Source: JBCDBH01 sp039184055
Lineage (GTDB): Bacteria; Acidobacteriota; Thermoanaerobaculia; Multivoradales; J023
NCBI GenBank assembly: GCA_039184055.1
Contig: JBCDBH010000005.1
Span: forward strand, 1 to 40,883
Direction of reading: 5' to 3'
Length of the DNA: 40,883 bases
This document shows positions 24,137 to 30,818 of this stretch, piece after piece. Both the position numbers and the translations under genes were made by a program. Under the pieces are notes generated by a model, which saw nothing but the letters and a program-made list of their open reading frames with translations, made no database searches and was not told the DNA's origin. Each line of letters opens with the position of its first letter. Positions within the stretch are counted from its first letter, which is position 1.

Positions 24137-26173
24137 ATGAGTCGCGATAGGCATGATCTGCCGGGTGCATGGCCGGATTCCAGTGGCACGCGTTTCACCG
24201 TCCGTTCGACGCACGCCACGGCGGTGCGACTATGTCTCTATGACGATGTGCGTGGCTATCGGGCGACCGAGGAGCTCGAGCTCCGACGGGTCGACGAAAC
24301 CACCTGGAGTCTCGACGCGCCTGGCGTCCATGCCGGGCAGCTCTACGCTTATCGCGTCGAAGGGCCCTTCGAGCCACAGCACGGTCACCGCTTCAACCCG
24401 TCCAAGCTGCTGATCGATCCATGGGCCCACGCGGTCACGGGTGAGGTGGAGCTCGACGACTCCACCCTCGGTTATCGTCCCGGTGGTGCCCACTACGACA
24501 GCGCCGACAGCGCCGCCGCCATGCCACGCGCGGTGGTGGTCGACCACGACGCCTTCGACTGGCAGGGTGACGAGCATCCTCGGACGCCGTGGTCCGACAC
24601 GGTGATCTACGAATGTCACGTCAAGGGCACGACCATGCGTCACCCCGACGTGCCACCCGGTGAGCGTGGTCGCTATCTCGGACTCGGCTCCGATGTCCTC
24701 ATCGAGCATCTGCAGCGGCTCGGGGTCACCGCCGTCGAGCTCCTGCCGATCCTCCACTTCACCAGCGAACGCTTCCTGCTCGCCCAGGGCAAGCGCAACT
24801 ATTGGGGCTACAACCCCCTCGCCTGGATGGCGCCCTTCTCCGGCTACGCCTCGAGCGGCCACGGTGCACAGGTCGACGAGTGCAAAGAAATGATCCGTCG
24901 GCTCCACGCGGCGGGTATCGAAGTCATACTCGACGTCGTCTTCAATCACAGCGCCGATGGCAACCATCTCGGTCCCACCCTTGGGCTACGTGGCTTCGAC
25001 CACGCCAACGCCTATCGCCTGCTCCGCGACCGTCGTTGGCTCATCGACTACACCGGCTGTGGCAACACCCTCGACATCCGCTCGCCCCTCGTGCTCGACC
25101 TCGTCCTGCAAACCGTGCGGTTTTGGATCGAAACCATGCACGTCGACGGCTTTCGTCTCGACCTCGCGCCCACCGTCGGCCGTGCCCCCGATATCGACTT
25201 CAACCCCGACGCCCCCTTCTTTCGCGCCATCCTCGAAGACCCCGTGCTTTCTCAAGCCAAATGGATCGCCGAACCGTGGGATCTGGGCCCGGGTGGCTAT
25301 CGTCTCGGCGGTTTTCCCGCCCCCTTCGCCGAATGGAACGACCGATTTCGTGACACCGCGCGTCGTGTCTGGCGTGGCGATCGCGGCACCCTCGGCCACC
25401 TCGCCACCGGTCTCGCCGGTAACCGTCCGCTCTACGACAGCCGTGGCCCGCTCGCCTCCATCCACCACATCACCTGTCACGACGGCTTCACCCTCACCGA
25501 CCTCGTCAGCTACACCGAGCGTCGCAACTGGTCCAACGGCGAAGACAACCGCGACGGTCATCACAACAACCTCTCGAGCAACTGGGGTGTCGAGGGTCCC
25601 ACCACCGACCCCGACATCCGCGCCACCCGCGCCCGCGCCCGTCGCAACCTGCTCGCCACCCTCTTCCTCGCCCGTGGCGTCCCCATGCTCCTCGCTGGCG
25701 ATGAAATCGGCCACACCCAACACGGCAACAACAACGTCTACTGCCAAGACAACGACACCGCCTGGCTCGACTGGCTCACCGCTGATCCCGAGCTCATCGA
25801 CTGGATCGCCGCCCTCACCGCCCTGCGTCGTCGCCATCCCGCCCTGGGCAGCAAGGACTGGGACGACGCCCAAATCGAATGGCGCACCCCAGACGGTCGT
25901 CCCCCCGAACCTGGCGAATGGGCCCAGCTTCGCAGCGTCGCCATGCTCCTTCGCGCCGCTCCCAGCGAGCCGGCCACCAAGCACAACGACGACGCCATCC
26001 TCCTGCTCATCAACCCGAGCCCCGAACGCGTCTACTTCCGCCTGCCCGCCCACCCACGCCGCTGGCGCTGGCGTCTCGATAGCGCTACGGGTGAGACGCG
26101 ATCACGTCTGGCGCGTGGTCGTCGGAAGATCGTCGAGCCGATGTCGATTGTCGTGCTGGAGGCGCGGCGGTAG
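24137..26173 (+). CDS. glgX: Glycogen debranching enzyme (GlgX, GH13)
   Basis: A 678-residue isoamylase-type enzyme cleaving 1,6-alpha branches of glycogen and limit dextrins in the cytoplasm. CBM48 N-terminal domain about 10-100, GH13 barrel about 150-560. Catalytic residues: nucleophile Asp342 in DGFRLDLAPTVGR, acid Glu379 in AKWIAEPWDLGPGGYRLGG, and Asp449 in HHITCHDGFTLTD; the region-I motif appears as VILDVVFNHSADG. The length is typical of GlgX. It forms a compact block with the membrane protein upstream. Its last 41 codons (26051-26173) are present again, diverged and frameshifted, at 28731-28854, and an accessory island starts right after its stop. Confidence 0.96.
   Translation: MSRDRHDLPGAWPDSSGTRFTVRSTHATAVRLCLYDDVRGYRATEELELRRVDETTWSLDAPGVHAGQLYAYRVEGPFEPQHGHRFNPSKLLIDPWAHAVTGEVELDDSTLGYRPGGAHYDSADSAAAMPRAVVVDHDAFDWQGDEHPRTPWSDTVIYECHVKGTTMRHPDVPPGERGRYLGLGSDVLIEHLQRLGVTAVELLPILHFTSERFLLAQGKRNYWGYNPLAWMAPFSGYASSGHGAQVDECKEMIRRLHAAGIEVILDVVFNHSADGNHLGPTLGLRGFDHANAYRLLRDRRWLIDYTGCGNTLDIRSPLVLDLVLQTVRFWIETMHVDGFRLDLAPTVGRAPDIDFNPDAPFFRAILEDPVLSQAKWIAEPWDLGPGGYRLGGFPAPFAEWNDRFRDTARRVWRGDRGTLGHLATGLAGNRPLYDSRGPLASIHHITCHDGFTLTDLVSYTERRNWSNGEDNRDGHHNNLSSNWGVEGPTTDPDIRATRARARRNLLATLFLARGVPMLLAGDEIGHTQHGNNNVYCQDNDTAWLDWLTADPELIDWIAALTALRRRHPALGSKDWDDAQIEWRTPDGRPPEPGEWAQLRSVAMLLRAAPSEPATKHNDDAILLLINPSPERVYFRLPAHPRRWRWRLDSATGETRSRLARGRRKIVEPMSIVVLEARR
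26051..26173 (+). repeat. Intact copy of a direct repeat: 3' end of glgX
   Basis: This 123-bp end of glgX matches 28731-28854 in direct orientation. My hand alignment gives 19 differences, one of them a 1-nt gap, over 124 columns. It defines the left boundary of the island. Confidence 0.75.
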
Positions 26174-26265
26174 CGTGATGTTGAATCAAACGGAGAATAG
26201 AGGATCGAGGATCAGATCCGAATAGTCTCATTGCCTCGAACGTATAGTCTCCGGAGGCCTAAGAT

Positions 26266-27903
26266 ATGCAGATCGACTTCCAGAGCAGGCAAGACGGCAG
26301 AGCGAACACGAACTGGCAGATCGGTGGCGGTGCAGTGGCTACGCCATTGCCTAGCGGACTCTCAAGAGAAGAGCTGATTTGGCATGCTGTCAATCGCTTC
26401 TCGATTCAAATCCAGCGGGCGATCAAGCGTGCGGGAGATCAAAAACTCCTGTACCTCTCGAACCAGGGCGACGAGGCTGTCGCTGAGTTCATCTGCCGTT
26501 TTCTTGGAACAGGCATAGCCTATTTCGCTCCGGACGCCGTCTACGACTCAGCTATGGATGAGGTCGAGATCTCCGGTGATCGATACAAGTTTGAATGGTC
26601 CGAACCTGATCGGTTCAACTCCATCCAGTTCAGGCTAGTTCCGCTAGGGCCTGTATCGGATACTGCTCGTCATCGGCGCACTCGCTCGATCAAGACTGTG
26701 CCGCGATATGACAAGCTGCAGTTATATGTTCCGAAGATGTTGAAGAGCTTCAAGGTAGATCTTGTCCTTGAGCTAATCAAACGGCTATTGGAACATGGTT
26801 ATATTTTGCTCAGTACCGAGTTGCAGAACGCAGCTTATAGCTTTCAATCAAGCGAAACAGGCTTGGCGTCGAGTCTTTACAGCTTGGTGCGGACCGAAGC
26901 TGGTCTGGAGCTTGATCGCGATGGTTTTTTGCTCGCTTCTGTGCCCAAGAATCGAGACCACATCATGTATTTGGTTGATGATGAGAAGATTCGTCAGATA
27001 CTCGAGAGAGTTACTCCTTACTCCCTTCTATACAGACAGTCGCCTCTGGCGTTGACTGCCGAGATTATTCAGAATCACCTCGAATTCGAAGTTACCTACG
27101 CGCGACATGCGATTCGTGATCGCGAGGCAACTCCGTTTGACTTCGGACGCAGCGACTACGACAAAACGTTCCCGCTGCTCAAGCGAGCTGAGATCGCTTG
27201 GTTTGGACCCGACTTCGTCATCGATCCAATCTACTCCGGGACCGATGAGTCTCTGATGGCAGTGTATGGAACACAGAACGCTGACGAGGTCCATAGGAAA
27301 GTTTCATCACTCGCTGATGCATTCATGCGTCGATACGATCGTTTCAGAGGCGACACGCTGCTCCAATCCAAGTGGCTGAATAGAGTCTTCGCATCGACCG
27401 ACTCTGGATCTGAAACGGATGTTGACTCATTACCAGCAGTTACGACAAAAGATGGCGACTATAGAGTCTACGGAGCGAACATCTTTATTGAACGAAGCAC
27501 CATAGGGCAACTAAGCTTGGGAGATGGATTCATGGGAGATAGCTATGAAGTCAGAGGCCAGGCAGCTTATGTTGGGCCAGGGGGTGTATCGTTAGGTGCT
27601 AGCTTCCAACAGGTTTACAGCGAATCTGCCGCCGAGCTCGATTTAGCTCAACTCGCTGGTGAGCTTGATCAGCTTCGCAACGCGCTTCGACAGACCGCGA
27701 CAGAAACCGCGCACGATCGCGCGCTAGCTGTCCTGGCAGAGGCGCAAGAAGCTGCTGAGGCTCAAGACGGACCCAGAACGCTCGAGCACCTCAGCCGTGC
27801 AAGCCAGTGGGTCTTGGGCAAGGCTTCTGACATCGGTGTAAAGCTTGCGGTCAAAGCGATTGAGGTGTCAATGGGTATTGGTGGCGCACCAGTGGTTTCC
27901 TGA
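26266..27903 (+). CDS. Unknown 545-residue protein; C-terminal module seen in conflict-system proteins
   Basis: I do not recognise the main body (about 1-400), which is mixed helix/strand, has no signal peptide or membrane segment, and is clearly lower in GC and different in codon use from its neighbours. The C-terminal about 120 residues (RGQAAYVGPGGVSLGASFQQ, then DLAQLAGELDQLRNALRQ, AVLAEAQEAAEAQDGPRTLE, HLSRASQWVLGKASDIGV) resemble a small module I recall from many bacterial conflict or effector-associated proteins, placed after varied N-terminal domains; that recollection is not proof. CCGGAGG precedes the ATG by 8 bases. It is the first gene of the island after the glgX stop. Confidence 0.75.
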   Translation: MQIDFQSRQDGRANTNWQIGGGAVATPLPSGLSREELIWHAVNRFSIQIQRAIKRAGDQKLLYLSNQGDEAVAEFICRFLGTGIAYFAPDAVYDSAMDEVEISGDRYKFEWSEPDRFNSIQFRLVPLGPVSDTARHRRTRSIKTVPRYDKLQLYVPKMLKSFKVDLVLELIKRLLEHGYILLSTELQNAAYSFQSSETGLASSLYSLVRTEAGLELDRDGFLLASVPKNRDHIMYLVDDEKIRQILERVTPYSLLYRQSPLALTAEIIQNHLEFEVTYARHAIRDREATPFDFGRSDYDKTFPLLKRAEIAWFGPDFVIDPIYSGTDESLMAVYGTQNADEVHRKVSSLADAFMRRYDRFRGDTLLQSKWLNRVFASTDSGSETDVDSLPAVTTKDGDYRVYGANIFIERSTIGQLSLGDGFMGDSYEVRGQAAYVGPGGVSLGASFQQVYSESAAELDLAQLAGELDQLRNALRQTATETAHDRALAVLAEAQEAAEAQDGPRTLEHLSRASQWVLGKASDIGVKLAVKAIEVSMGIGGAPVVS

Positions 27904-28036
27904 TTGGAACTCACAGGTGTCAAGCGGCACCCAATTTATCGACGCAAGACTGGGTGTTCCCCGCAATCTGGTCCAGTCATGGTAGTCCAGATGGTGCACG
28001 TGGTTCGCACCCCTTATTGATATCGGGAGGGTTCAA

Positions 28037-28267
28037 GTGGCACAAATTCTCGTCAGGAACCTAGAAGACTCCCTGGTTGATCGTCTGAAACAGCGCGCAG
28101 CTGAGAATCATCGGTCACTCGAAAACGAGGTGAAACGAATCCTCGAGGAGGCTGTGCCTCAGGATATCGGTGACTTCCGTCCTCGATCACACGCGCTTCG
28201 AGACAAGTTGGCCGGTCGCGACTTTCCCGACCCGGCCGAGCTGATTGCCTCCGATCGCGCGAGATGA
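28037..28267 (+). CDS. FitA-like ribbon-helix-helix antitoxin, without toxin
   Basis: A 76-residue protein (MAQILVRNLEDSLVDRLKQR, then RSLENEVKRILEEAV) of the FitA/StbC plasmid-stability type: the N-terminal ribbon-helix-helix binds DNA and the C-terminal tail normally wraps a PIN toxin (FitB/VapC). The GTG start has GGGAGG six to eight bases before it. An ATG at 28264 overlaps its stop in the usual FitAB manner but opens a frame of only 28 codons with no PIN motif, so the toxin appears lost. The HicB-like gene on the other strand follows directly. The same antitoxin appears again, broken, at 28911. Confidence 0.8.
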   Translation: MAQILVRNLEDSLVDRLKQRAAENHRSLENEVKRILEEAVPQDIGDFRPRSHALRDKLAGRDFPDPAELIASDRAR

Positions 28268-28314
28268 GCATCGTCAGCATCGCTGGATCAAAGCGCTGGT
28301 GTCCGGAAGCAGGG

Positions 28315-28584
28315 TCATCGTCGGTCTTCGATGATCATCTCGGAAGCTAGACGGCCCCGGCTCGGTATGAGCGGCTTCCGAGCGCCCAAACCCGGCCCGA
28401 TGACGTCGACGGTGACGGCGAGATCATCCTCGTCTTCGAAGAACATTTCGATGACTTCGACGAGGTTTGCGCGAAGCTCGTCGAGAGACTTCGCCTGGCT
28501 GTGGGCTCCCGGAAAGCCTGGCACGTGACCGACGTAGTAGCCCGTTTGGCGATCACGCTCGACTACGGCGGTGTAGGTTTTCAT
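28315..28584 (-). CDS. HicB-like antitoxin, without HicA
   Basis: An 89-residue protein with the HicB partial RNase-H-like fold: MKTYTAVVERDRQTGYYVGH, VPGFPGAHSQAKSLDELRAN, LVEVIEMFFEDEDD. HicB normally neutralises the HicA mRNA interferase encoded next to it. No HicA-like frame is seen on either side; the region upstream of its start is the glgX remnant. The tail after residue 65 (ARKPLIPSRGRLASEMIIED) does not look like the usual HicB C-terminus. GGAAG precedes the ATG. It may be a remnant module or act alone. Confidence 0.75.
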   Translation of the reverse strand: MKTYTAVVERDRQTGYYVGHVPGFPGAHSQAKSLDELRANLVEVIEMFFEDEDDLAVTVDVIGPGLGARKPLIPSRGRLASEMIIEDRR

Positions 28585-28730
28585 CTGCTTCCTTTCCTTT
28601 CATCAACTCTCGCAGGTCGATTCTTCGGTGCCATCACCACCACGGCACGCTAGTTCTTGCCGTCAACGTGGTCAAGTCGGCTTGCTCACCAAACCGAGGT
28701 CCAAACGCGTCATACATTCGTTCGCCGAGA

Positions 28731-28854
28731 CTCCCACGACGCTGGCGTCGGCGTCTTGATAGCGCTACCGGTGAGACACGATCGCGCCTTGGTGCGAGGC
28801 CGACGGAAGAACGTCGAGCCGATGTCGATCGTCGTGTTGGAGTCGCGGCGGTAA
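28731..28854 (+). pseudogene. Frameshifted copy of the glgX 3' end
   Basis: It encodes LPRRWRRRLDSATGETRSRL in one frame, then, after a 1-nt insertion near 28790, RGRRKNVEPMSIVVLESRR and a stop in the next frame. The intact glgX ends PRRWRWRLDSATGETRSRLA...RGRRKIVEPMSIVVLEARR. By my hand alignment the DNA differs at 19 of 124 columns from 26051-26173. There is no start or upstream glgX sequence. Most likely a relic of integration or duplication at the glgX end. Confidence 0.8.
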
Positions 28855-28910
28855 CGGTTGAGTGGGCAGAGGTCGAAGCGACATCAGTCTCGACGTACGG
28901 AGGAGCTCAC

Positions 28911-29046
28911 ATGGCACAGATTCTCGTCAGGAACTTGGACGACTCTCTGGTTGATGGTCTCAAACAGCGGAGCAGGTGAGTACCATCGGTCGCTCGAAAG
29001 CGAGGTGTGGCGAATCTCGAGGTCCGCTGGCGGCTCGACGATCTGA
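28911..29046 (+). pseudogene. Broken duplicate of the FitA-like antitoxin
   Basis: From ATG 28911 it reads MAQILVRNLDDSLVDGLKQR and stops at 28979 after a frameshift. The next frame continues EYHRSLESEVWRI, matching ENHRSLENEVKRI of the intact antitoxin at 28037. A second indel follows in AATCCTCG versus AATCTCG. GGAGG precedes the ATG. Confidence 0.8.
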
Positions 29047-29122
29047 CCGATCTCGAGATGGCTCTGGTAGGCTGAGGACCAGTGCAAGAGGCCCTGTTGG
29101 TCACCGATTTCGGAGGTACAGC

Positions 29123-29305
29123 ATGACCGTCAAAGAGCAGGTGCTCGAAGTCATAACGAAGATGCCCGATGACAGCACCCTGGACGACATTGGCTACAAA
29201 CTCTACGTGATCGAGAGCGTGCGGAAAGGACTGGACGAACTCGACCGAGGCCAGTTTCTCACTCACGAGCAAGCGAAAGAGAAACTCCAGAAGTGGGTGA
29301 AGTAG
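29123..29305 (+). CDS. RelB/ParD-like antitoxin (short)
   Basis: A 60-residue acidic helical protein (MTVKEQVLEVITKMPDDSTL, DDIGYKLYVIESVRKGLDEL, DRGQFLTHEQAKEKLQKWVK). The 'DDI.YKLYVIE.V..GL.....G....HE.AK..L.KW' pattern is that of antitoxins encoded before RelE/ParE toxins. CGGAGG lies six bases before the ATG. The following toxin gene starts inside its last codons (13-bp overlap), as in typical toxin-antitoxin operons. The overlap and spacing make it the partner of the gene at 29293. Expected to bind and neutralise the toxin and to repress the operon. Confidence 0.8.
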   Translation: MTVKEQVLEVITKMPDDSTLDDIGYKLYVIESVRKGLDELDRGQFLTHEQAKEKLQKWVK

Positions 29306-29601
29306 CGGAGATTCGCTGGTCCAGCAAAGCCGTCCTCCAGATTAGGAGTATCGGCGAGCACATCGATCTCGACTCGCCTTGGCAGGCCGAGAGGATCGTC
29401 AACCTCTTGTACTCTGCCCCAGAGAAACTACGCTGGTCGCCGCGAAAGGGGAGGGTCGTTCCCGAGTTTGGCGATCCGAATCTGCGCGAGGTCTCGGTCT
29501 TCAGCTGGCGGCTCATCTACCGTATTGTCGATGACGAGACTCTCGAAGTCGCGGCGGTTGTTCATGGCAGACAGCTGCTGAAGCGGTCGCAGCTTGGATG
29601 A
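29293..29601 (+). CDS. RelE/ParE superfamily toxin
   Basis: A 102-residue protein: IRWSSKAVLQIRSIGEHI at the start, then DLDSPWQAERIVNLLYSAPE, RKGRVVPEFGDPNLREVSVF, SWRLIYRIVDDETLEVAAVV and a VHGRQLL tail. 'GRvVPEfg.p.lRE......RliYri......i..v.HgrQll' is the ParE/RelE family signature. ParE members poison gyrase, while RelE members cleave mRNA at the ribosome; which applies cannot be told here. The GTG start at 29293 overlaps the antitoxin gene by 13 bp. The 254 bp to the next gene contain nothing recognisable. Confidence 0.88.
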   Translation: MGEVAEIRWSSKAVLQIRSIGEHIDLDSPWQAERIVNLLYSAPEKLRWSPRKGRVVPEFGDPNLREVSVFSWRLIYRIVDDETLEVAAVVHGRQLLKRSQLG

Positions 29602-29855
29602 CCCCAGGCGCGCGACACGCGGGCGTTAGGAGATCTTGGGGCACGCCTTACCGATCTCGGCTTCAAGATGCCACGAAGGATGACATCGACGACGATGTGA
29701 GGTGAGGTTTGAAAAGAGGCCGGCAATCGACGCAGTCTGTCAGTCATCCGCCGGGATGATGCTGGCGGTTAAACTCGCTGATGACAATGCTTGCACCGTG
29801 ACCGGGTTCCGGCCACAACGTGCTCTGACTCGGTCTGGTTCGGACATGGCGGCCC

Positions 29856-30302
29856 TCAGTCGGTCACTCGAAACGGATCCTCGCCCGTAAATGGGTTGCG
29901 GAACCGCACGCCAGCAAGGGTACGGCCGTCCTGAAGGTCTTCGCTGAGGAGGACGTTGCCGCCATTGTCTTTCACCACGGACCACATCATCGCGTCCCAG
30001 AAGGAGAGATTGTGCTGTGCCACGGCTTCGAGGGCCTGCGGCAGGCTGCTTGGGGTCGGATAGACCGTCGTGAAGAGTGTCTGCCAGTCGGCGACCTGGG
30101 CGCCGGCCTCCTCGATCGTCATCTTCCCTTTCCGCGTCGCGGCAGCGATGAACTCGCAGTACGCCTGCAAGGCAACGATGCAGTCGTGGTTCAGGGCAGC
30201 GTGCTCGATGATTTCCGCGGCGATCTCGTGGCGTCGAGGGTCGTGCGAATCGATTGCGTAGAAGAGGACGTTGGCGTCGAGGCTGAAGCGCTCAACGCTC
30301 AT
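29856..30302 (-). CDS. VapC-type PIN domain toxin
   Basis: A 148-residue PIN-domain ribonuclease: FSLDANVLFYAIDSHDPRRH supplies the first metal Asp, then Glu in YCEFIAAATRKG, Asp in LSFWDAMMWSVV and the last acidic site in LLSEDLQDG. These four acidic positions are those of VapC toxins, which cleave tRNA or rRNA. The frame is open further upstream, but ATG 30302 (MSVERFSLDANV) is preferred because the PIN strand begins just after it and it overlaps the antitoxin by 11 bp. Its partner is the Phd-type antitoxin at 30292-30540. A second PIN fragment lies nearby on the other strand. Confidence 0.88.
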   Translation of the reverse strand: MSVERFSLDANVLFYAIDSHDPRRHEIAAEIIEHAALNHDCIVALQAYCEFIAAATRKGKMTIEEAGAQVADWQTLFTTVYPTPSSLPQALEAVAQHNLSFWDAMMWSVVKDNGGNVLLSEDLQDGRTLAGVRFRNPFTGEDPFRVTD

Positions 30303-30540
30303 GCAACGAGTCCCGGGACGGCATACGGCCACCCAGATCGCGACCACGGCGCATACGCTCACGTGTACGCGAAAGGGCTTCGAGCTGCTCGGGGCTCAGC
30401 TCTGGCTTCGTAGTTACGGGAATGAGCCGGGCAACCGGTTTGCCGCGCCTTGTGATCACCAACTCTACTCCCTGCTCGACTGTCTTAATGTAGCGCGACA
30501 AGTTCTGGTTCGCCTCTCGGAGACTGATTTGGTGTTGCAT
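30292..30540 (-). CDS. Phd/YefM-type antitoxin
   Basis: An 82-residue antitoxin. The Phd/YefM DNA-binding core is MQHQISLREANQNLSRYIKT, VEQGVELVITRRGKPVARLI, followed by a charged toxin-binding tail. 'I...e.n.nls.yi..v..G.e..ItrrGkPvA.L.P' is the family consensus. GGAGG lies six bases before the ATG. It overlaps the PIN toxin gene and is preceded by a palindrome at 30561-30578, the likely autoregulatory operator. Confidence 0.9.
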   Translation of the reverse strand: MQHQISLREANQNLSRYIKTVEQGVELVITRRGKPVARLIPVTTKPELSPEQLEALSRTRERMRRGRDLGGRMPSRDSLHER

Positions 30541-30560
30541 ACAAAACCTCCAAGGAGGAA

Positions 30561-30578
30561 TTGTAGTACGTCCTACAA
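30561..30578. promoter_or_regulatory. Palindromic operator of the Phd/VapC operon
   Basis: TTGTAG (30561-30566) and CTACAA (30573-30578) are perfect inverted arms around TACGTC, centred about 30 bp before the antitoxin ATG and just upstream of its ribosome binding site. Phd/YefM proteins repress their own promoters through such short palindromes. Confidence 0.55.
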
Positions 30579-30600
30579 GCTGTCGCTAGAGTCGAGGCGT

Positions 30601-30813
30601 GAGGTATGCGGTCCCGAGCGCCCGACTCATTGCCGATGCTTCCAACTGGCCGTCGATCTGGACCGTAGCGTCTACGATAGCTTCTACCTCGCGCTAGCGT
30701 TCGCCACGGATTCTCCTTTCGTCACCGCCGACCGGAAGCTGCTCAATGCGATCGCGGACACACCGATCGGCGAATACGTCGTGTGGATCGAGGACTGGCC
30801 GGATTCCCTGTGA
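30601..30813 (+). pseudogene. C-terminal fragment of a second VapC-type PIN toxin
   Basis: The frame ending at 30813 reads FQLAVDLDRSVYDSFYLALA, FATDSPFVTADRKLLNAIAD and VVWIEDW. 'SvYDs.YlALA......fvTADrkLl.a' is the C-terminal half of PIN domains, holding the third and fourth acidic residues. The N-terminal half with the first Asp and the Glu is absent, and no credible start or ribosome site is present. It abuts the vapC operator region and the CocE hydrolase gene, marking the right end of the island. Confidence 0.75.
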
Positions 30814-30818
30814 TCTGG

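Noticed and set aside
24957..26225. 422-codon plus-strand frame inside glgX
   Set aside because: Proline/serine/threonine-rich out-of-frame reading of glgX; no start context, no family pattern.
29602..29855. Possible small gene between the RelE-type toxin and vapC
   Set aside because: Only a 62-codon frame without start context or family pattern is present.
29868..29892. Short match (ggtcactcgaaa...cggatcctcg) between the vapC 3' end and the FitA-like gene near 28111-28150
   Set aside because: It needs a 10-nt gap and the two genes are unrelated; probably chance.
26174..30813. Insertion sequence or integrase in the island
   Set aside because: Searched by eye for transposase or recombinase patterns on both strands; none found, so no mobile element is annotated.
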